This document shows positions 44,694-57,973 of a stretch of 64,000 nt of DNA, one piece after another (positions within the stretch are counted from its first letter, which is position 1; every line of letters begins with the position of its first letter). Source of the DNA: Mesostigma viride (taxonomy: Eukaryota; Streptophyta; Mesostigmatophyceae; Mesostigmatales; Mesostigmataceae); contig RPFO01001358.1 in the NCBI GenBank assembly GCA_009746045.1, forward strand, positions 19,643 to 83,642. The letters run 5' to 3'. The notes beneath the pieces are model-generated. The model was not told where the DNA came from. It ran no database searches and worked only from the letters and a program-made list of their open reading frames with translations. The position numbers were made by a program, and so were the translations under genes.

Positions 44694-47600
44694 GTGCCGT
44701 CGCCCCTTGCGTGCGCGGTGTGTGTACATGTGTGTGCAGTTGCCCCTTGCGTGCGCGGTGTATGTACGTGTGTGTGCAGCCGCCCTTGCGTGCGCGGTGG
44801 ATGTACGTGTGTGTGCAGCCGGCCCTTGCGTGCGGTGTGTGTACGTGTGTGTGCAGCCGCCCTTGCGTGCGCGGTGGATGTACATGTGTGTGCAGTCGCC
44901 CCTTGCGTGCGCGGTGTGTGTACGTGTGTGTGCAGCCGCCCCTTGCGTGCGCGGTGTAGTACGTATGTGTGCAGCCGCCCCTTGCGTGCGCGGTGTATGT
45001 ACGTGTGTGTGCAGCCGCCCAAGCGTGCGCGGTGTGTGTACATGTGAGTGCAGCTGCCCCAAGCGTGCGCGGTGTGTGTACATGTGTGTGCAGTTGCCCC
45101 TTGCGTGCGCGGTGGATGTACGTGTGTGTGCATGCCGCAATTGCGTGCATGGTGTGTGTACGTGTGTGTGCAGCCGCCCCTTGCGTGCGCGGTGTGTGTA
45201 CATGTGAGTGCCGTCGCCCCAAGCGTGCATTTTGTGTGTAAGTGTGTGTGCAGCCGCCCCTTGCGTGCGCGGTGTAGGTACGTGTGTGTGCAGCCGCCCC
45301 AAGCGTGCGCGGTGTATGTACGTGTGTGTGCAGCCGCCCCAAGCGTGCGCGGTGTGTGTACATGTGAGTGCAGCTGCCCCAAGCGTGCGCGGTGTGTGTA
45401 CATGTGTGTGCAGTTGCCCCTTGCGTGCGCGGTGGATGTACGTGTGTGTGCATGCCGGCAATTGCGTGCATGGTGTGTGTACGTGTGTGTGCAGCCGCCC
45501 CTTGCGTGCGCGGTGTAGGTACGTGTGTGTGCAGCCGCCCCAAGCGTGCGCGGTGTATGTACGTGTGTGTGCAGTTGCCCCTTGCGTGCGCGGTGTAGGT
45601 ACGTGTGTGTGCAGTTGCCCCTTGCGTGCGCGGTGTGTGTACATGTGTGTGCAGTTGCCCCTTGCGTGCGCGGTGGATGTACGTGTGTGTGCAGCCGCCC
45701 CTTGCGTGCGCGGTGTAGGTACGTGTGTGTGCAGCCGCCCCAAGCGTGCGCGGTGTGTGTACGTGTGTGTGCAGTTGCCCCTTGCGTGCGCGGTGTGTGT
45801 ACATGTGTGTGCAGTTGCCCCTTGCGTGCGCGGTGTATGTACGTGTGTGTGCAGCCGCCCTTGCGTGCGCGGTGGATGTACGTGTGTGTGCAGCCGCCCT
45901 TGCGTGCGGTGTGTGTACGTGTGTGTGCAGCCGCCCCTTGCGTGCGCGGTGGATGTACATGTGTGTGCAGTCGCCCCTTGCGTGCGCGGTGTGTGTACGT
46001 GTGTGTGCAGCCGCCCCTTGCGTGCGCGGTGGATGTACGTGTGTGTGCAGTTGCCCCTTGCGTGCGCGGTGGATGTACGTGTGTGTGCAGCCGCCCCTTG
46101 CGTGCGCGGTGTGTGTACATGTGTGTGCAGCTGCCCAAGCGTGCGCGGTGTGTGTACATGTGTGTGCAGTTGCCCCTTGCGTGCGCGGTGGATGTACGTG
46201 TGTGTGCAGCCGCCCCTTGCGTGCGCGGTGTGTACGTGTGTGTGCAGCCGCCCCTTGCGTGCGCGGGGATGTACGTGTGTGTGCAGCCGGCCCTTGCGTG
46301 CATGGTGTGTGTACGTGTGTGTGCAGCCGCCCCTTGCGTGCGCGGTGTAGGTACGTGTGTGTGCAGCCGCCCCAAGCGTGCGCGGTGTAGGTACGTGTGT
46401 GTGCAGTTGCCCCTTGCGTGCGCGGTGTAGGTACATGTGTGTGCAGTTGCCCCTTGCGTGCGCGGTGGATGTACGTGTGTGTGCAGCCGCCCCTTGCGTG
46501 CGCGGTGTGTGTACATGTGAGTGCAGCTGCCCCAAGCGTGCGCGGTGTGTGTACATGTGTGTGCAGTTGCCCCTTGCGTGCGCGGTGGATGTACGTGTGT
46601 GTGCAGCCGCCCCTTGCGTGCGCGGTGTAGGTACGTGTGTGTGCAGCCGCCCCAAGCGTGCGCGGGGGATGTACGTGTGTGTGCAGCCGGCCCTTGCGTG
46701 CATGGTGTGTGTACGTGTGTGTGCAGCCGCCCCTTGCGTGCGCGGTGTAGGTACGTGTGTGTGCAGCCGCCCCAAGCGTGCGCGGTGTAGGTACGTGTGT
46801 GTGCAGTTGCCCCTTGCGTGCGCGGTGTAGGTACATGTGTGTGCAGTTGCCCCTTGCGTGCGCGGTGTATGTACATGTGTGTGCAGTTGCCCCTTGCGTG
46901 CGCGGTGTATGTACGTGTGTGTGCAGCCGCCCCTTGCGTGCGCGGTGTAGGTACGTGTGTGTGCAGCCGCCCCAAGCGTGCGCGGTGTGTGTACATGTGT
47001 GTGCAGTTGCCCCTTGCGTGCGCGGTGTGTGTACGTGTGTGTGCAGCCGCCCCTTGCGTGCGCGGTGGATGTACGTGTGTGTGCAGTTGCCCCTTGCGTG
47101 CGCGGTGGATGTACGTGTGTGTGCAGCCGGCCCTTGCGTGCATGGTGTGTGTACGTGTGTGTGCAGCCGCCCCTTGCGTGCGCGGTGTAGGTACGTGTGT
47201 GTGCAGCCGCCCCAAGCGTGCGCGGTGTAGGTACGTGTGTGTGCAGTTGCCCCTTGCGTGCGCGGTGTAGGTACATGTGTGTGCAGTTGCCCCTTGCGTG
47301 CGCGGTGTATGTACATGTGTGTGCAGTTGCCCCTTGCGTGCGCGGTGTATGTACGTGTGTGTGCAGCCGCCCCTTGCGTGCGCGGTGTGTGTACGTGTGT
47401 GTGCAGCCGCCCCTTGCGTGCGCGGTGTATGTACGTGTGTGTGCAGCTGCCCCAAGCGTGCGCGGTGTGTGTACATGTGTGTGCAGTTGCCCCTTGCGTG
47501 CGCGGTGGACGTACGTGTGTGTGCATGCCGGCAATTGCGTGCATGGTGTGTGTACGTGTGTGTGCAGCCGCCCCTTGCGTGCGCGGTGTGTGTACGTGTG

Positions 47601-50600
47601 TGTGCATGCCGGCAATTGCGTGCATGGTGTGTGTACGTGTGTGTGCAGCCGGCCCTTGCGTGCGCGGTGTGTGTACATGTGAGTGCAGCTGCCCCAAGCG
47701 TGCGCGGTGTGTGTACATGTGTGTGCAGTTGCCCCTTGCGTGCGCGGTGGATGTACGTGTGTGTGCATGCCGGCAATTGCGTGCATGGTGTGTGTACGTG
47801 TGTGTGCAGCCGCCCCTTGCGTGCGCGGTGTGTGTACGTGTGTGTGCACTCGCCCCTTGCGTGCGCGGTGGATGTACATGTGTGTGCAGCCGCCCCTTGC
47901 GTGCATGGTGTATGTACATGTGTTTGCACTCGCCCCTTGCGTGCGCGGTGGATGTACATGTGTGTGCAGCCGAACCTTGCGTGCATGGTGTGTGTACCTG
48001 TGCGTGAAGTCGCTCCTTGCGTGCATGGTGTGTGTACGTGTGTGTGCAGCCGCCCCTTGCGTGCATGGTGTATGTACATGTGAGTGCTGTTGCCCCTTGC
48101 GTGCGCGGTGTATGTACGTGTGTGTGCAGCCGTCCCTTAATTGCGTGCGCGGTGTGTGTACGTGTGTGTGCAGCCGCCCCTTGCGTGCATGGTGAGTGTA
48201 CCTGTGCGTGAAGTCGCTCCTTGCGTGCATGGTGTGTGTACGTGTGTGTGCAGCCGCCCCTTGCGTGCATGGTGTATGTACATGTGAGTGCCGTTGCCCC
48301 AAGCGTGCATTGTGTGTGTAAGTGTGTGTGCAGCCGGCCCTTGCGTGCATGGTGTGTGTACATGTGAGTGCAGCCGGCCCTTGCGTGCATGGTGTGTGTA
48401 CGTGTGTGTGCAGTTGCCCCTTGCGTGCGCGGTGGATGTACGTGTGTGTGCAGCCGGCCCTTGCGTGCGCGGTGTGTGTACATGTGAGTGCAGCCGCCCC
48501 AAGCGTGTGTACATGTGTGTGCAGTTGCCCCTTGCGTGCGCAGTGGATGTACGTGCGTGTGCATGCCGGCAATTGCGTGCATGGTGTGTGTACGTGTGTG
48601 TGCAGCCGCCCCTTGCGTGCGCGGTGTGTGTACGTGTGTGTGCACTCGCCCCTTGCGTGCGCGGTGTATGTACGTGTGTGCAGCCGCCCCTTGCGTGCGC
48701 GGTGTATGCCAGTGTGTGTGCATGCCGGCCCTTGCGTGCAAGGTGTGTGTAAGTGTGTGTGCAGCCCCTTGCGTGCATGGTGTATGTACGTGTGTGTGCA
48801 GCTGCCCCTTGCGTGCGCGGTGTGTGTACGTGTGTGTGCAGCCGCCCCAAGCGTGCGCGGTGTATGTACGTGTGTGTGCAGCCGGCCCTTGCGTGCATGG
48901 TGTGTGTACGTGTGTGTGCAGCCGGCCCTTGCGTGCGCGGTGGATGTACATGTGTGTGCAGTCGCCCCTTGCGTGCGCGGTGTAGGTATACGTATGTGTG
49001 CAGCCGCCCCTTGCGTGCGCGGTGTAGGTACGTGTGTGTGCAGCCGCCCCAAGCGTGCGCGGTGTATGTACGTGTGTGTGCAGCCGCCCCTTGCGTGCGC
49101 GGTGGATGTACGTGTGTGTGCAGCCACCCCTTGCGTGCGCGGTGTATTTACGTGTGTGTGCAGCCGCCCCAAGCGTGCGCGGTGTGTGTACGTGTGTGTG
49201 CAGTTGCCCCTTGCGTGCGCGGTGTGTGTACATGTGTGTGCAGTTGCCCCTTGCGTGCGCGGTGGATGTACGTGTGTGTGCAGCCGCCCCTTGCGTGCGC
49301 GGTGTATTTACGTGTGTGTGCAGCCGCCCCAAGCGTGCGCGGTGTGTGTACGTGTGTGTGCAGTTGCCCCTTGCGTGCGCGGTGTGTGTACATGTGTGTG
49401 CAGTTGCCCCTTGCGTGCGCGGTGTATGTACATGTGTGTGCAGTTGCCCCTTGCGTGCGCGGTGTATGTACGTGTGTGTGCAGCCGCCCCTTGCGTGCGC
49501 GGTGTAGGTACGTGTGTGTGCAGCCGCCCCAAGCGTGCGCGGTGTGTGTACATGTGTGTGCAGTTGCCCCTTGCGTGCGCGGTGTGTGTACGTGTGTGTG
49601 CAGCCGCCCCTTGCGTGCGCGGTGGATGTACGTGTGTGTGCAGTTGCCCCTTGCGTGCGCGGTGGATGTACGTGTGTGTGCAGCCGCCCCTTGCGTGCGC
49701 GGTGTGTGTACATGTGAGTGCAGCTGCCCCAAGCGTGCGCGGTGTGTGTACATGTGTGTGCAGTTGCCCCTTGCGTGCGCGGTGGATGTACGTGTGTGTG
49801 CAGCCGCCCCTTGCGTGCGCGGTGTATGTACGTGCGTGTGCAGCCGCCCCTTGCGTGCGCGGTGTATGTACATGTGTGTGCATCCTTGTCCTTGCGTGCG
49901 CGGTGTATGTACATGTGTTTGCACTCGCCCCTTGCGTGCGCGGTGGATGTACATGTGTGTGCAGCCGCCCCTTGCGTGCATGGTTTATGTACATGTGTGT
50001 GCAGTCGCCGGCCCCGTGCGTGCGCAGTGGATGTACGTGTGTGTGCAGCCGCCCCGTGCGTGCATGGTGTGTGTACGTGTGTGTGCAGCAGCCCCTTGCG
50101 TGCGCGGTGTATGTACGTTTCTGTGCATGCCGGCCCTTGCGTGCATGGTGTATGTACATGTGCTTGCACTGGCCCCTTGCGTGCGCGGTGTATGTACGTG
50201 TGTGTGCAGCCCCCCCTTGCGTGCGCGGTGTATGTACGTGTGTGCGCACTCGCCCCTTGCGTGCGCGGTGTATGTACGTGTGTGTGCATGCCGGCAATTG
50301 CGTGCATGGTGTGTGTACGTGTGTGTGCAGCCGCCCCTTGCGTGCGCGGTGTGTGTACGTGTGTGTGCACTCGCCCCTTGCGTGCGCGGTGGATGTACAT
50401 GTGTGTGCAGCCGCCCCTTGCGTGTGCGGTGGATGTACATGTGTGTGCAGCCGCCCCGTGCGTGCATGGTGTGTGTACGTGTGTGTGCAGCAGCCCCTTG
50501 CGTGCGCGGTGTATGTACGTTTCTGTGCATGCCGGCCCTTGCGTGCATGGTGTATGTACATGTGCTTGCACTGGCCCCTTGCGTGCGCGGTGTATGTACG

Positions 50601-53600
50601 TGTGTGTGCAGCCCCCCCTTGCGTGCGCGGTGTATGTACGTGTGTGCGCACTCGCCCCAAGCGTGCGCGGTGTATGTACGTGTGTGTGCAGCCGCCCCAA
50701 GCGTGCGCGGTGTGTGTACATGTGAGTGCAGCTGCCCCAAGCGTGCGCGGTGTGTGTACATGTGTGTGCAGTTGCCCCTTGCGTGCGCGGTGGATGTACG
50801 TGTGTGTGCATGCCGGCAATTGCGTGCATGGTGTGTGTACGTGTGTGTGCAGCCGCCCCTTGCGTGCGCGGTGTGTGTACGTGTGTGTGCACTCGCCCCT
50901 TGCGTGCGCGGTGTGTGTACAGGTGTGTGCAGCCGCCCCTTGCGTGCATGGTGTATGTACATGTGTGTGCAGCCGCCCCTTGCGTGCGCGGTGGATGTAC
51001 ATGTGTGTGCAGCCGAACCTTGCGTGCATGGTGTGTGTACCTGTGCGTGAAGTCGCTCCTTGCGTGCATGGTGTGTGTACGTGTGTGTGCAGCCACCCCT
51101 TTCGTGCGCGGTGTATGTACATGTGAGTGCCGTCGCCCCAAGCGTGCATTTTGTGTGTAAGTGTGTGTGCAGCAGCCCCTTGCGTGCGCGGTGTATGTAC
51201 GTGTGTGTGCAGCCGCCCCGTGGTTGCGCGGTGGATGTACATGTGAGTGGAGCCGGTCCTTGCGTGCGCGGTGTATTTACGTGTGTGTGCAGCCGCCCCA
51301 AGCGTGCGCGGTGTGTGTACGTGTGTGTGCAGTTGCCCCTTGCGTGCGCGGTGTGTGTACATGTGTGTGCAGTTGCCCCTTGCGTGCGCGGTGGATGTAC
51401 GTGTGTGTGCAGCCGCCCCTTGCGTGCGCGGTGTATTTACGTGTGTGTGCAGCCGCCCCAAGCGTGCGCGGTGTGTGTACGTGTGTGTGCAGTTGCCCCT
51501 TGCGTGCGCGGTGTGTGTACATGTGTGTGCAGTTGCCCCTTGCGTGCGCGGTGTATGTACATGTGTGTGCAGTTGCCCCTTGCGTGCGCGGTGTATGTAC
51601 GTGTGTGTGCAGCCGCCCCTTGCGTGCGCGGTGTAGGTACGTGTGTGTGCAGCCGCCCCAAGCGTGCGCGGTGTGTGTACATGTGTGTGCAGTTGCCCCT
51701 TGCGTGCGCGGTGTGTGTACGTGTGTGTGCAGCCGCCCCTTGCGTGCGCGGTGGATGTACGTGTGTGTGCAGTTGCCCCTTGCGTGCGCGGTGGATGTAC
51801 GTGTGTGTGCAGCCGCCCCTTGCGTGCGCGGTGTGTGTACATGTGAGTGCAGCTGCCCCAAGCGTGCGCGGTGTGTGTACATGTGTGTGCAGTTGCCCCT
51901 TGCGTGCGCGGTGGATGTACGTGTGTGTGCAGCCGCCCCTTGCGTGCGCGGTGTATGTACGTGCGTGTGCAGCCGCCCCTTGCGTGCGCGGTGTATGTAC
52001 ATGTGTGTGCATCCTTGTCCTTGCGTGCGCGGTGTATGTACATGTGTTTGCACTCGCCCCTTGCGTGCGCGGTGGATGTACATGTGTGTGCAGCCGCCCC
52101 TTGCGTGCATGGTTTATGTACATGTGTGTGCAGTCGCCGGCCCCGTGCGTGCGCAGTGGATGTACGTGTGTGTGCAGCCGCCCCGTGCGTGCATGGTGTG
52201 TGTACGTGTGTGTGCAGCAGCCCCTTGCGTGCGCGGTGTATGTACGTTTCTGTGCATGCCGGCCCTTGCGTGCATGGTGTATGTACATGTGCTTGCACTG
52301 GCCCCTTGCGTGCGCGGTGTATGTACGTGTGTGTGCAGCCCCCCCTTGCGTGCGCGGTGTATGTACGTGTGTGCGCACTCGCCCCTTGCGTGCGCGGTGT
52401 ATGTACGTGTGTGTGCATGCCGGCAATTGCGTGCATGGTGTGTGTACGTGTGTGTGCAGCCGCCCCTTGCGTGCGCGGTGTGTGTACGTGTGTGTGCACT
52501 CGCCCCTTGCGTGCGCGGTGGATGTACATGTGTGTGCAGCCGCCCCTTGCGTGCATGGTGTATGTCCATGTGTGGGCAGTTGCCCCTTGCGTGCGCGGCG
52601 TATGTACATGTTTTTGCACTCGCCCCTTGCGTGCATGGTGTATGTATGTGTGTGTGCAGCCGCCCCTTGCGTGCGCGGTGGATGTACGTGTGTGTGCAGC
52701 CACCCCTTTCGTGCGCGGTGTATGTACATGTGAGTGCCGTCGCCCCAAGCGTGCATTTTGTGTGTAAGTGTGTGTGCAGCAGCCCCTTGCGTGCGCGGTG
52801 TATGTACGTGTGTGTGCAGCCGCCCCGTGGTTGCGCGGTGGATGTACATGTGAGTGGAGCCGGTCCTTGCGTGCGCGGTGTATGTACGTGTGTGTGCAGC
52901 CGCCCCTTGCGTGCGCGGTGTAGGTACGTATGTGTGCAGCCGCCCCTTGCGTGCGCGGTGTATGTACGTGTGTGTGCAGCCGCTCCAAGCGTGCGCGGTG
53001 TGTGTACATGTGAGTGCAGCTGCCCCAAGCGTGCGCGGTGTGTGTACATGTGTGTGCAGTTGCCCCTTGCGTGCGCGGTGGATGTACGTGTGTGTGCATG
53101 CCGGCAATTGCGTGCATGGTGTGTGTACGTGTGTGTGCAGCCGCCCCTTGCGTGCGCGGTGTGTGTACATGTGAGTGCCGTCGCCCCAAGCGTGCATTTT
53201 GTGTGTAAGTGTGTGTGCAGCCGCCCCTTGCGTGCGCGGTGTAGGTACGTGTGTGTGCAGCAGCCCCAAGCGTGCGCGGTGTATGTACGTGTGTGTGCAG
53301 CCGCCCCAAGCGTGCGCGGTGTGTGTACATGTGAGTGCAGCTGCCCCAAGCGTGCGCGGTGTGTGTACATGTGTGTGCAGTTGCCCCTTGCGTGCGCGGT
53401 GGATGTACGTGTGTGTGCATGCCGGCAATTGCGTGCATGGTGTGTGTACGTGTGTGTGCAGCCGCCCCTTGCGTGCGCGGTGTGTGTACGTGTGTGTGCA
53501 GCCGCCCCTTGCGTGCATGGTGTATGTCCATGTGAGTGCCGTTGCCCCTTGCGTGCGCGGTGGATGTACGTGTGTGTGCAGCCACCCCTTTCGTGCGCGG

Positions 53601-53680
53601 TGTATGTACATGTGAGTGCCGTCGCCCCAAGCGTGCATTTTGTGTGTAAGTGTGTGTGCAGCCGCCCCTTGCGTGCGCGG

Positions 53681-53686
53681 TGTAGG
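53681..53686. repeat. Target-site duplication TGTAGG, left
   Basis: Recurs at 54909-54914. The unduplicated site is TGTAGG at 40626-40631 in the paralogous satellite segment. Confidence 0.85.
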
Positions 53687-54908
53687 AGTTAGGTTAAACA
53701 GAGCCGGAACCTTTTTGCCGCCTGAGGCAAATCGGGCCGGAACACTATTTTGCCCGGAATAACCACTTCCGAGCACCCAAGTTAATTCGGCCGAATTAAC
53801 TTGGGTGCTCGGAAGTGGTTATTCCGGGCAAAATAGTGTTCCGGCCCGATTTGCCTCAGGCGGCAAAAAGGTTCCGGCACTGTTTAACGTAACTAAAACC
53901 TGTGCACCTTGGAGGTCAGGGGTTCGAATCCTTACTGAGGCAGCTCCGGCGCATTTAGTGGTGCGTGCTCAGCGGCCTAGGCGGATGTCTCGGGCTCTTC
54001 GTCCCCCCTCCACGAGGCCAGGTTTTAGTTACGTTAAATAGTGACGGAACCTTTTGCCGCCTGAGGCAAATCGGTCCGTAACACTATTTTGCCCGGAATA
54101 ACCACTTCCGAGCACCCAAGTTAATTCGGCCGAATTAACTTGGGTGCTCGGAAGTGGTTATTCCGGGCAAAATAGTGTTACGGACCGATTTGCCTCAGGC
54201 GGCAAAAGGTTCCGTCACTATTTAACGTAACTAAAACCTGGCCTCGTGGAGGGGGGACGAAGAGCCCGAGACATCCGCCTAGGCCGCTGAGCACGCACCA
54301 CTAAATGCGCCGGAGCTGCCTCAGTAAGGATTCGAACCCCTGACCTCCAAGGTGCACAGGTTTTAGTTACGTTAAATAGTGACCGGAACCTTTTGCCGCC
54401 TGAGGCAAATCGGTCCGTAACACTATTTTGCCCGGAATAACCACTTCCGGGCACCCAAGTTAATTCGGCCGAATTAACTTGGGTGCTCGGAAGTGGTTAT
54501 TCCGGGCAAAATAGTGTTACGGACCGATTTGCCTCAGGCGGCAAAAGGTTCCGTCACTATTTAACGTAACTAAAACCTGTGCACCTTGGAGGTCAGGGGT
54601 TCGAATCCTTACTGAGGCAGCTCCGGCGCATTTAGTGGTGCGTGCTCAGCGGCCTAGGCGGATGTCTCGGGCTCTTCGTCCCCCCTCCACGAGGCCAGGT
54701 TTTAGTTACGTTAAATAGTGACGGAACCTTTTGCCGCCTGAGGCAAATCGGGCCGGAACACTATTTTGCCCGGAATAACCACTTCCGAGCACCCAAGTTA
54801 ATTCGGCCGAATTAACTTGGGTGCTCGGAAGTGGTTATTCCGGGCAAAATAGTGTTCCGGCCCGATTTGCCTCAGGCGGCAAAAGGTTCCGTCACTATTT
54901 AACGTAAC
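53687..54908. mobile_element. 1,222-bp nested palindromic array inserted in the satellite
   Basis: Four near-perfect palindromes of about 204 bp (P), centred on TTAATTCGG|CCGAATTAA at 53790, 54129, 54468 and 54806. They are separated by three 135-bp spacers (S). Spacer two is the reverse complement of spacers one and three, so the order is P-S-P-S'-P-S-P. Each P contains GCCTGAGGCAAATCGG and CACTATTTTGCCCGGAATAA and their complements. S begins AACTAAAACCTG and ends CAGGTTTTAGTT, so it has terminal inverted repeats too. The outermost ends are inverted copies (GTTAGGTTAAACAG; TTTAACGTAAC). No protein is encoded. It looks like a non-autonomous foldback transposon, perhaps one unit amplified before or during insertion. 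Confidence 0.85.
53893..54028 (+). other. Spacer S1 with tRNA 3'-half similarity
   Basis: Contains GGTCAGGGGTTCGAATCC, including the B-box-like GGTTCGAATCC, then TTACTGAGGCA, as at the 3' end of a tRNA. CTGAGGC (53935-53941) can pair with GCCTCAG (53853-53859), which lies in the adjoining palindrome arm, 89 nt from end to end. The middle does not fold as a D or anticodon arm, so I do not call a tRNA gene. Repeated inverted at about 54232-54366 and direct at about 54570-54705. Confidence 0.5.
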
Positions 54909-57900
54909 TGTAGGTACGTGTGTGTGCAGCCGCCCCAAGCGTGCGCGGTGTATGTACGTGTGTGTGCAGCCGCCCCAAGCGTGCGCGGTGTGTGTACATG
55001 TGAGTGCAGCTGCCCCAAGCGTGCGCGGTGTGTGTACATGTGTGTGCAGTTGCCCCTTGCGTGCGCGGTGGATGTACGTGTGTGTGCATGCCGGCAATTG
55101 CGTGCATGGTGTGTGTACGTGTGTGTGCAGCCGCCCCTTGCGTGCGCGGTGTGTGTACGTGTGTGTGCAGCCGCCCCTTGCGTGCATGGTGTATGTCCAT
55201 GTGAGTGCCGTTGCCCCTTGCGTGCGCGGTGTATGTACGTGTGTGTGCAGCCGTCCCTTAATTGCGTGCGCGGTGGATGTACATGTGCGGGCAGTTGCCC
55301 CTTGCGTGCGCGGTGTATGTACGTGTGTGTGCAGCCGTCCCTTGCGTGCGCGGTGTATGTACGTGTGTGTGCAGCCGCCCCTTGCGTGCATGGTGAGTGT
55401 AAGTGTGTGTGCAGCAGCCCCTTGCGTGCGCAGTGTATGTACGTGTGTGTGCAGCCGCCCCTTGCGTGCGCGGTGTGTGTATACTGTGTGTGCATGCCGG
55501 CCCTTGCGTGCATGGTGTGTGTACGTGTGTGTGCAGCCGCCCAAGAGTATGTACATGTGAGTGCCGTCGCCCCTAATTGCGTGCATTGTGTGTGTAAGTG
55601 TGTGTGCAGCAGCCCCTTGCGTGCGCGGTGTATGTACGTGTGTGTGCAGCCGGCAATTGCGTGCATGGTGTGTGTACGTGTGTGTGCAGCCGCCCCTTGC
55701 GTGCGCGGTGTGTGTACGTGTGTGTGCAGCCGCCCCTTGCGTGCATGGTGTATGTCCATGTGAGTGCCGTTGCCCCTTGCGTGCGCGGTGTATGTACGTG
55801 TGTGTGCAGCCGTCCCTTAATTGCGTGCGCGGTGGATGTACATGTGCGGGCAGTTGCCCCTTGCGTGCGCGGTGTATGTACGTGTGTGTGCAGCCGTCCC
55901 TTGCGTGCGCGGTGTATGTACGTGTGTGTGCAGCCGCCCCAAGCGTGCGCGGTGTGTGTACATGTGAGTGCAGCTGCCCCAAGCGTGCGCGGTGTGTGTA
56001 CATGTGTGTGCAGTTGCCCCTTGCGTGCGCGGTGGATGTACGTGTGTGTGCATGCCGGCAATTGCGTGCATGGTGTGTGTACGTGTGTGTGCAGCCGCCC
56101 CTTGCGTGCGCGGTGTGTGTACGTGTGTGTGCACTCGCCCCTTGCGTGCGCGGTGTGTGTACAGGTGTGTGCAGCCGCCCCTTGCGTGCATGGTGTATGT
56201 ACATGTGTGTGCAGCCGCCCCTTGCGTGCGCGGTGGATGTACATGTGTGTGCAGCCGAACCTTGCGTGCATGGTGTGTGTACCTGTGCGTGAAGTCGCTC
56301 CTTGCGTGCATGGTGTGTGTACGTGTGTGTGCAGCCACCCCTTTCGTGCGCGGTGTATGTACATGTGAGTGCCGTCGCCCCAAGCGTGCATTTTGTGTGT
56401 AAGTGTGTGTGCAGCAGCCCCTTGCGTGCGCGGTGTATGTACGTGTGTGTGCAGCCGCCCCGTGGTTGCGCGGTGGATGTACATGTGAGTGGAGCCGGTC
56501 CTTGCGTGCGCGGTGTATTTACGTGTGTGTGCAGCCGCCCCAAGCGTGCGCGGTGTGTGTACGTGTGTGTGCAGTTGCCCCTTGCGTGCGCGGTGTGTGT
56601 ACATGTGTGTGCAGTTGCCCCTTGCGTGCGCGGTGGATGTACGTGTGTGTGCAGCCGCCCCTTGCGTGCGCGGTGTATTTACGTGTGTGTGCAGCCGCCC
56701 CAAGCGTGCGCGGTGTGTGTACGTGTGTGTGCAGTTGCCCCTTGCGTGCGCGGTGTGTGTACATGTGTGTGCAGTTGCCCCTTGCGTGCGCGGTGTATGT
56801 ACATGTGTGTGCAGTTGCCCCTTGCGTGCGCGGTGTATGTACGTGTGTGTGCAGCCGCCCCTTGCGTGCGCGGTGTAGGTACGTGTGTGTGCAGCCGCCC
56901 CAAGCGTGCGCGGTGTGTGTACATGTGTGTGCAGTTGCCCCTTGCGTGCGCGGTGTGTGTACGTGTGTGTGCAGCCGCCCCTTGCGTGCGCGGTGGATGT
57001 ACGTGTGTGTGCAGTTGCCCCTTGCGTGCGCGGTGGATGTACGTGTGTGTGCAGCCGCCCCTTGCGTGCGCGGTGTGTGTACATGTGAGTGCAGCTGCCC
57101 CAAGCGTGCGCGGTGTGTGTACATGTGTGTGCAGTTGCCCCTTGCGTGCGCGGTGGATGTACGTGTGTGTGCAGCCGCCCCTTGCGTGCGCGGTGTATGT
57201 ACGTGCGTGTGCAGCCGCCCCTTGCGTGCGCGGTGTATGTACATGTGTGTGCATCCTTGTCCTTGCGTGCGCGGTGTATGTACATGTGTTTGCACTCGCC
57301 CCTTGCGTGCGCGGTGGATGTACATGTGTGTGCAGCCGCCCCTTGCGTGCATGGTTTATGTACATGTGTGTGCAGTCGCCGGCCCCGTGCGTGCGCAGTG
57401 GATGTACGTGTGTGTGCAGCCGCCCCGTGCGTGCATGGTGTGTGTACGTGTGTGTGCAGCAGCCCCTTGCGTGCGCGGTGTATGTACGTTTCTGTGCATG
57501 CCGGCCCTTGCGTGCATGGTGTATGTACATGTGCTTGCACTGGCCCCTTGCGTGCGCGGTGTATGTACGTGTGTGTGCAGCCCCCCTTGCGTGCGCGGTG
57601 TATGTACGTGTGTGCGCACTCGCCCCTTGCGTGCGCGGTGTATGTACGTGTGTGTGCATGCCGGCAATTGCGTGCATGGTGTGTGTACGTGTGTGTGCAG
57701 CCGCCCCTTGCGTGCGCGGTGTGTGTACGTGTGTGTGCACTCGCCCCTTGCGTGCGCGGTGGATGTACATGTGTGTGCAGCCGCCCCTTGCGTGCATGGT
57801 GTATGTCCATGTGTGGGCAGTTGCCCCTTGCGTGCGCGGCGTATGTACATGTTTTTGCACTCGCCCCTTGCGTGCATGGTGTATGTATGTGTGTGTGCAG

Positions 57901-57973
57901 CCGCCCCTTGCGTGCGCGGTGGATGTACGTGTGTGTGCAGCCACCCCTTTCGTGCGCGGTGTATGTACATGTG

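Larger units (their letters stand above)
33792..53686. repeat. 40-bp satellite, middle array (about 500 units)
   Basis: Same unit as at 28256-31672, with the variant units in a fixed order that repeats at kilobase scale. Longest open stretch: minus strand 51141-41290, 3,283 codons, a repeat of about 40 residues such as HTHVHTPRTQGAAAHTRTYT. Plus-strand frames read VCAAAPCVRGVCTCVCSRPL. Stops arise only in variants with TGTAGGTAC (TAG) or ATGTGAGTG (TGA). Confidence 0.97.

Noticed and set aside
41290-51141. A 3,283-codon open frame on the minus strand, and many frames of 500-2,800 codons on both strands between 28 and 64 kb
   Set aside because: They follow from a 40-bp unit with no stop in six frames. 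Frames on opposite strands and in other phases are equally long, indels of any length are tolerated, and there is no non-repetitive domain, start context or intron.
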